Source: Bimastos eiseni (lineage: Eukaryota; Annelida; Clitellata; Crassiclitellata; Lumbricidae). From it: a stretch of DNA of 64,000 nucleotides. The notes under the pieces were generated by a model that worked only from the letters and a program-made list of their open reading frames with translations, did not search any database and was not told where the DNA came from. Position numbers and translations under genes: made by a program. The stretch is from NCBI GenBank assembly GCA_959347315.1, contig OY365807.1, forward strand, positions 16,194,874 to 16,258,873. Direction: 5' to 3'. Each line of letters opens with the position of its first letter. Position 1 is the first letter of the stretch. Of the stretch, positions 35,501-44,500 are shown piece after piece.

Positions 35501-38500
35501 AATCTCTTCAATCGAAACTGGCATCAAACAATGGTCGATTCAAGTGTAGCCTGTGTAAACGTTGCACTAAACCATAATCCGTTGGTAAACCTGCTTTAAA
35601 ATCTGATGGGACAAGGAAGTAAAAGGTTAGAGGTTACCGTTGATAGACATTTTGTAACAGAAATTTTAATCGTGAATATAATATAAAATCTGTATATTAC
35701 CGTTTCAAGAGAAACGCCTTCGATAACATCGAACCTCGATCAAAAAGAATTAAGAGAGTAATGAATAATAGACTGCATGGGGCGCAGATCCGAGGAACCA
35801 AATTCGATGCATGCACGTACCAGCGGCGTTGGTTAAATCAGCCTAAGTTAGATGTATAACGTAATGGGCGCCTTGCATGGCTGCCGACATCATTCATTCG
35901 GTGTCTATAAGCGTACTACGTTGTTGTCAGTTTCAAAAGAAACGGAAATCATTATTATTAACTTGGAAATAAATTATAGGTTATTTGCTTGAAAGAAATT
36001 TGATTTTTTTGACAGGCAATGAGTTTGGTCATCCGGAGTGGTTGGACTTTCCTCGCCAGGGGAACAATTCAAGCTACCACTATGCCAGGCGTCAGTGGAA
36101 TTTGGTCGATGACCATAAGCTCAAGTACTACTACCTCAATAACTTTGATCGTGACATGAATCACTTGGAAATCAAGTACAAGTGGCTCGGTGGATATCAG
36201 GTATAGAGGCCCATACTGGTAGGCCTCTATGTAGCATTATTATAATTATATGGGCTATGTAAGCCTATTATATATACTCATTTATATTAATATGTGCATG
36301 GGTATCCACCTACTGGAAAAGTCATCAAGTATTGTGAATTATTTGCTTTCATATGGCAAATTAAATTCCGATTTAGGCTTTGCACTTGAAGTACTAAACG
36401 TCTTCGTAATTGTAGGTCTATGCATCTTACAACTGTAGACTGACTGTTTCTATTGAAATTGTATTGATAAGTCTTTGTCAGAGATATAGACTCTGCTTCA
36501 CTGCCTATAGACCTGTAAATATCATAGATAAACACATTTGCAAAAATCACGCACTAAACCTAATTTTCAACACATATGGGGCCGTCCACATATTACGTAC
36601 TCGGTCAGAGGATTGGGGTTTCGAATTATGGCGATTTTGCGTACGGGTGCGTATTGCCAATGTATACCATTGTCAGTACGCACCCGTACGCAAAATCGCC
36701 ATAATTCGAAAGGGAAGGGTCCAGAAAACCCTACAATACGGAACGTTAAAATCCTTCGTCGATTTCTGCCTTTACATGACTCCACTTAACCTACTTTGCT
36801 GAATCAGTGATCTTAACATAAGCTTAAGTTACGCTAATGATACAGATGCATCTTTGCGTTTCTCTTCCCAATACTTAAAATCTCAGTTCTTTTAGGCCTA
36901 CTCTTAACATCTGAGGTCTTTAAACTTTTCAGCTGTTTACGCTGATTATTATCAGTATTAAAACTATATTTTATACGCGCTACTTGGAAGCTAAGCGCTA
37001 GCTGATTCGTAAGCACAGCGTCGAGTCAGCGGGGTTCTCTAGAGACTTCCGAGACAACGGAATATACAATGTATGTAGAGTAGCTGCCAATGCGGGTTTC
37101 GTCTAAGTCAAGACAGATTGGAGGGTGAACGACAGTCGCGTGGGTCAGTATATGAATTCTTGAAGAAGTGCGACTTCAATTCTTAGTGGAAAGTCTGAGG
37201 CAGATGTTGATTTTTATAGGCCCCCCCCCATCGTGTCAGTGCTTGACAGTGGGCCTCTCGTACTAAAATTAATGTGTAATTGACTTTAAAATATCTGCGT
37301 AGGCACATATCAGCCGTAAACACGAGGATGACAAGGTAGTTGTCTTTGAACGTGCCAATGTTCTGTTCGTGTTCAATTTCCATCCAACGAAGAGCTACAC
37401 AGACTACAAGATCGGTGTTCAGGTCGACGGAACGTATCCTTTGTGCCAATCATGTACGTCTTAATAAGTTCGAATGAGACACGTATACGGAGACATTTAC
37501 AAAATTCATATCTTACTCTCATCACTCCATCTTTCTGGAAGATCGATATCTCCAGCATCAACAGCAGCAGAACTCACTTGGTTTCTCCCTACACACCACT
37601 CCACTTGACCAACTACGGCGACTCTGCTGAATCATTGGTTCCACTTGGAAAGCTTACACTTTTGCACTTACAGGAGTGAATCAAACTGCTTTTCTTTCAT
37701 GTGTTGAAGGCGAACGAGTAGGTATAAACCGCGCTATCTGGGACAAATGACCACAACATAGCTCAAAATCACCCACCTAATAGGTTACAAAACGTATTTT
37801 TAATCTATAATCAGTTCAAAAATAACCAATTCCTACACAAACCTAAACCCCTAGGTCAAACATCAACCAACAGACTAAGAAAACGCCAGGAAATTTCCAA
37901 TAGTTTCGACGATGAGCCACAATTCATGCACAAAGCCCCCGGTCAAAACGTCTGCCAATAGGACAAAAGTCACGGGAATTTCCAATAGTTTCGATGATGA
38001 GTCATCACGTGACCACCAAGTCTTCATTATCAACCCAGGAATTAAATGACTCAGAATAACCAAGCTATTTCACCAGCGACTTGTTTCCCCGTTTCCTGAT
38101 AACTTTTCTATTCTAAATATTTCTTGAGTAGTCTTCTGTAGCTCCTGTTCATAAAACGAGCCCTGTATTTCTTCACCATTATAATCAGTGATCTTATAAG
38201 TTGGTGGATCCGTGTATTGAATCATTGAATTTGTGAAGAACTCTTCCGTCCATCTCGGTGTAAAACCTTTTTCAAAGATGTTTTCTTCTTCGTTATTCTA
38301 ACTTTATCACCGATCGAAAACCTGGGTATAATAGGTTCCGAGATCTCATCACCGTATAAGTTCATCCATACGGCCTTTTCATTCATTTTCAAACTAGCTT
38401 CAGAAGGCGTCATTTTAATGGAAGAATGCCTAGTTTCATTATAATTACTAACCATTTCATCCAACACATCGATATATCTTCTAGTTGAATTAGCTGTAAA

Positions 38501-41500
38501 ATACTTAAACATTTTTTCACGCATTGTTCTATTCCAACGCTCAACAACGCACGACTTTTCTTCGTTCTCCGTAGAATACAACTCGACTAATTTCTAAACG
38601 TCTTTATTATAAAATTCTTTACCTTTATCCACCCAAACCTTGCCTGGTCTTGGAGTGTGGAGTGTGTAGAAATAGATACGAGATCCGTGTGTTGACATAA
38701 AGTTTTATCCTGGCTAATAAAAAATGGGAACTCGTAAATTTATAGAATTCGAAACTTTGGAAGAAGACGTAGTTTGCACAGTCAAAACGAAGCAAAATCT
38801 GTACGGTACAGTAGGCTATTTCTACCTGATTACAGTAGAGGCGCCGGATGAGACGGAATATTACATGAGCGTATTCGAGGGGTCGTGGGATACGCCCATT
38901 CACGACAAGCTGGAAACGGACAAGATATTTACTTTTACAAAAACGAGGATAGAAACGGAACCGGGTTACAGCACGTCGTATATCGTATTATCTGGAGATA
39001 ACGAAGTTGTTGATCTTGAGGTTTAAATTTTCAATGATGTTTCCCATTGAAAATCTTAGTCATCATACACGAATAACTGCATCACGCTTAATCCTGGCTT
39101 CCCCGATTCAGCCTGGAGGCAAACTAGCCTATAAGTCTGATATTTTCCAACTGAATCGATTAAGAATTCTTGGTAAGTATTTCCTAAATTGTTATTAAGC
39201 GATGTGTGAATAATAACCCCTTGTCCTTCATAATTGAATGCGAGTATCCTCCAGACGGCAATCCTTTCGTTGCTTTTTTCTCCCCCTCAAGCCGATCTTC
39301 CAGATTCTTACTGCGGTTGGGCACTCGATAGATATCCACGGTCCTAAGCCACCCTCAGACACCCATTCTCCTTCATCTTTGAATGCATGAAAGGCTTTGT
39401 TATGCGGAGATGAAGCACTGGCGTTCGCTTGAAAACCATAATTACTAGTGTCCGAAGTTAACCTCGGCACGTACCCGACGTAACATTTTCTTCCTCGTGT
39501 GAGATCGGTCAGCGTTGGCTTCCACTGTAGCATGCAGACGGCGGCTGTTTCAGCACCAGGACTCATGGATATAATATGAAATCTCCAATACGCGTAATTA
39601 GTTAAAGCGGGAAATGTAAACTCCATCAAAAACATAACATGGAGGGTATCCTCCCTTAAAGAGGTTAGAATATCTGTAAATACTATTCCATCGTTACTAG
39701 TTTGGACTTTCCAACTAGTAATTTCTTCGTTTTCAGAACGGCCAGCGATGATGTAAAATCCCGACATTGACAGAGGAATGGGGTACTTCATCTGTATCCA
39801 AACATTTGAGATTGTTTCGGAGACCCAAATGTCGGGGTAGTGAGAAGCGTTTTGAAAAGCCCTCCACGGGCCGAATTCATGGCCAAGCACACTGCGAAAA
39901 CTGCTAGCACTAGCTTCGTAAGTTAAACCGTTTATCATCGTTGTATCAGAAGTGATGGTTGGTGCCGCTGTCACGAATGCTCTCAGGTAATCGCTGGCAG
40001 AATTATTCGTTATCGCTTGGTTGACTAAGGTTTCAACTTGGCCAAAGCTCGCAGCCTGGCTGGCGATGACTGGTGGATGAATGTCAGTCGGTAGACCTTT
40101 TATCGAGTTGCCGCTCCTTTCCAAATCACTCTCCATTGCGTTCGTTCCATCTCTTTTTAGAAATGTATTACTCGCTTGAGATAGAGTAACACCTCCAGAA
40201 ATTATTCTTTGAGTTGATCCAGTATCGGTTCGTCCAAATTTATCAACAAGCATCTTTTTTTATTTGTATATTATTATTTAATACAATTCGTTTACGACTT
40301 CTTGAAATTTACATCCCTCGTTGATCGTCTTCTTCAATACATACATACATAAATGACCTCAAAACACTTGGCCGTCTGGTTGTATTCGTTCGCTGTTGTA
40401 GAATAGCGGCCTTTGTAGATAATTTATCAATTCAGTAGGAGGAGTCCGTAGCTGTCGAAATAAATTTTATCATTGGCGCGCTTGATCCAACACATCCAAT
40501 GCGTTCCTTTACCGTCAGAATCGTCTAGATTAAGGATGCCACATTCGTTCGCTCTCGGCCTCTTCGGCAACTGGTCTTCTAGAAAAACTCCTCTGAAATT
40601 AGTTATATTTAGTTTCCTCGCCGCTTCGATTAGATCAACGTTCGACAAAGCAATATTAGGTAGCGTTACGCCTTCGACATCGATTTGTTTAACACTCATT
40701 TATATTAGTGAATAATGTCCATATGCTAAAGTGTGGATTCCATCTTGCTGAATCACTCGTTTATCATCTTCCGCTGAGAGGGCTACCTTGCTGACTTCTT
40801 CGGTGTAGATATCGTGAAGATGCGACCGAATGACATTCATCTTTCTCAATTGTTCTCTCTTGGCGAACAAGCAGTCTTTGTAATCTTCGTGATTGATTGA
40901 TTTCTTAACGACATTCTCCCTGACACCTCTACATTTCTTTTGGTCTACTCCAGCCATCTTGTACAAATACAGTTTCGATCTTAAACCTACAAATTCTTCG
41001 ATCTGTTTACCAGCTGCTTCATCTTTGAACTTGCCAATGACCTTTTTGTTGATGCCAGTTTCTATACCAGAGGGATGGTCTTTAGGATAGTCGCTAGTGT
41101 CGAACCTACTTCTAATGTCGGGTGCTATATTGGCGTAGAAGTCTTCGGTCTTAATTTTATAGGCCAAAGAATCTGTATCTGTAAAAAGTAACTTTGCTTT
41201 ATCTTCAAACTTTTTCTTGATGTAATTATAATGAAAATCGTTCATTATAGTTTTACTCAAGTCAAAAATACACATACCAAGATATATAGGCTTGTTGTAA
41301 CATAGCTTCGTCCGTTTCATGTGAATGGCGATTAGGTTTTCGTCAAAAGTAGTTCGAGTATCGTAACTCGTTCTCGCTGCTAGCTTGAGGGCTTGCTTCT
41401 CGGTGCAAACCAATTTAATGTCTACACGATTTTCAATATTCTCAGACGTCTAACCAAACACACTATTGTTCATTAGTTTGAAAAAGTCTTGCTCGAAATC

Positions 41501-44500
41501 GTTGGTGGCTCTGGTCCTCAGATGAGTATTTAGATCTATATACTTTTTCAGCCAAGCACTTTCTTCAAATTTAATTCCGCGATGAATTTTCATTATCTTC
41601 AAACCCAAACTTTCATACTGCTTTAAATTTTCGTAATGGACTATATACTTTACTTTATTACACAGATTTGGAATGAGTTTTGACACATCCGATTCTTTAG
41701 CTTTTACACTCTCAGGAGCAAGAAGATAGTCGTTGTGAAGATCGTGCAATTCTCTAGGATATTCCAAATCGACTTCTAATATACATGGCGAAGATCTCCA
41801 ATCGTTTAGCTCATCGTTACCCATCCACTAGAACCCATGAGTTGGTAGATTCTTACACATTGCCCATCCGTACAGGTTGTTCGCATCTAAATAGGTTAGG
41901 AACTATGAAGGTTTGCTGCTGTCAAACATAGACATGTACTTATTGTTTGCTTGTCCATAACGGTGTGAAATGGTGCTAACACCTCCCCTTATCCCATGGT
42001 TAACCATTAGTATCATATCATAGTCGCTCAACAACTCCAACTTTACTCCTGTCAACTTCAATGCAGCGTCCCAAGCAAGACCTGGTGAAGTATAATACCA
42101 GGCGGGATCTAGGCCATAGTTCTCACTGCATACATCTCTAAAATTCTCAAATACATCAGCGAGCAGGAGAACATTATATAAATCGTGGTATTCTCTCAAC
42201 GTCTTGAATCCGAATTCTTTCCATACCATCTGTGCATGGTTGTACCTGAGTCGTTAAGTATTGGGTTGAATGCTGACTTTGGTGGTAGTTCTGTTTCGTT
42301 CAGTCGCTCGACGGAATCAACATAATCGTACTGATATAATCCTTTTCTAAGCAAGAGATCGAGCTGATTACCAGAATAGTGTTTGCTGATATTCTTACAC
42401 TGATCTTTGCTCAGGTTCTTCGATAAAGCGTCCAGACTCGATCCCATGAATCTAAAACTATCGATGAAACGTAATTCTCGTTTAACTAATATTTCCTTAT
42501 TTTCTTCATTCGTAAATTTATCGATTACGACTTCTCTGCTAAACGAGATATACTTTTCTTCGTTGTTAGGAATGCAGCTAATCTTTTCGTTATAATCACC
42601 TCGTAATTTCTTTACGAATGACTGTCGTAACCGGATAGATTATGGAACAATACTGGGAAAAACTTGGGAACTATATAATTTAGATTACAATTCTTATGAG
42701 CGGCGCCTCTATATTTTCCAGTTAAATGGCAATGGCCTCTAACTCGATCTTTACCCAGTTCGCCTTCGCCTATGTGACAAACGATAGCGGAATCGAATAG
42801 CGCCTGTTCTTTCTTTCCGAATATCATTCTCTTTGGAAATTTAAATCGATCATAAATATCTTTTATATTATATTTAAGAGTGTTTACGAATATCTGAGGT
42901 ACATCATCGTCTTCGCTCTTTGCTGTGAAAGTTATGGGAGCTTGTGAATATAGGTCATCGTCAAAACATTTTATATAATAGCAGAAAGAATTTAGGACGT
43001 GTTTTTGATATCTGTTGGTGTAAGACATGCTGGGATCTGGTTGACAAGTGTCTATAGGTTTAATGAAAGATTCGAAATCGGCGTACACGACAAAGGGAAC
43101 TCTCGTCTTTCTATTATAATTTTTGAAATTCAACATAGTTCCTGGTTCTGGAAGTTCTATCTTTTGAGCGGTGTGTTGGGAACAATACTCGGTGTGTTTT
43201 TTTAATGACTCTAGTTCTCTATATCCTATCAAACACCGCTTACAATAGTGCATCGAAGTGTATGAGTTTGCGTTATGAACCGCCATCAGTCTGTCGAAGT
43301 TCTTTATCCAGCAATGATGCTTCTTTTGTTCGTTAGAAATGAGTAATAGGTCTACACTGATATCGCTCTTGTGCTTCGATAAATATAGTGGGAATAGGTA
43401 AACATCTTTCTTATGACCAAAAACACTAATACTAATATTATAATTTATCTCAAACTTACTTATCACGTTAGCATCAGCTGCGACTGGGAATTCAATGCTG
43501 GACCAATCAAGTTCCTCAGACCGCTTGATTAATTCTTTCGTAATTCTTTCCGGATGTTCCTCAACGGGGTTTAAAGCTCTCGTTACACACCACTTGAAAC
43601 ATTCTTCGTCTTCGTATTCATATTAACAATAGCCTTTTTACTCGCTAGACATTTCGGTAGTGGAATGTAAGAACTACCCTTTAGCGGTTTATAAACGACC
43701 GTGTTGATTTCTAATTTTAGAACCGCTCTAAGTCTCCAGTTACTACCACGCATCTGGAAGGCAGCCATTGATTCTAACATTTTATCTTTCGCGTTGTTAT
43801 AAATTTCGCTCGTGTCAGTAGAGTCTAAAATCACCTCAGTTTTTGAAACGAACGGAAAATCCTCGGTATCTACTTGCCCGGATTTCATATCAATACGCTC
43901 CATTGTGCAGGTTAGGACAAAGTTGACCTTAGTCTGTCGATTTCTAGACAAAAGGTCTTTCAGTTGTGCTTGGGCTGCTTTGAGAAAAGATGTGGCGTCA
44001 ATTCCGTTTGCGCCTTCGACCGTGTATTGTTTCGTGAAGCCCTTGATAGCTGCGGCCGTCTCTTTTATTTCGCGTGTTTTCATAAGAATTTTACTGAATA
44101 TAGAATTCACTTTGGCTTTCAGTGCTTCTATCTTCTCATTCACCTTTCTCTTTGGTTCTTCAGGTATGTACCCTTCAATCCATTTTGCGAACGTATTAAT
44201 CCCGGACTTTGTATTATCAAGGACTTTTCGTATCGCTGAGACCGGTACGGGAGCGAGTGTTGGGATTCGAATCTCGGGAATGGGTGCATCCAGCAAACTA
44301 GCATTGGATGAGATTGGCGCAAAATGTGAGGGGATGAGTGTTTGAGACACATTAGCTTCAATTTTAGCAATCAAATCCGCTGTACGCAGTCTCGTATAAC
44401 CAACCATACCTTTCTGTTTCGCAATTTTTCTTAGTCCGATCACAGTCTGTTTCGAGTATTCCATTTTATATTGGAGTGGCATTCCTTTACGTCGAAGTAA

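Noticed and set aside
36464..36802. 112-codon + strand ORF and its antisense partners
   Set aside because: Pass through the perfect 34-bp hairpin; similar peptides on both strands betray the palindrome.
43812..44345. 177-codon + strand ORF inside the Polinton
   Set aside because: Antisense shadow of the polymerase N-terminal region; hydrophobic pattern without a known motif.
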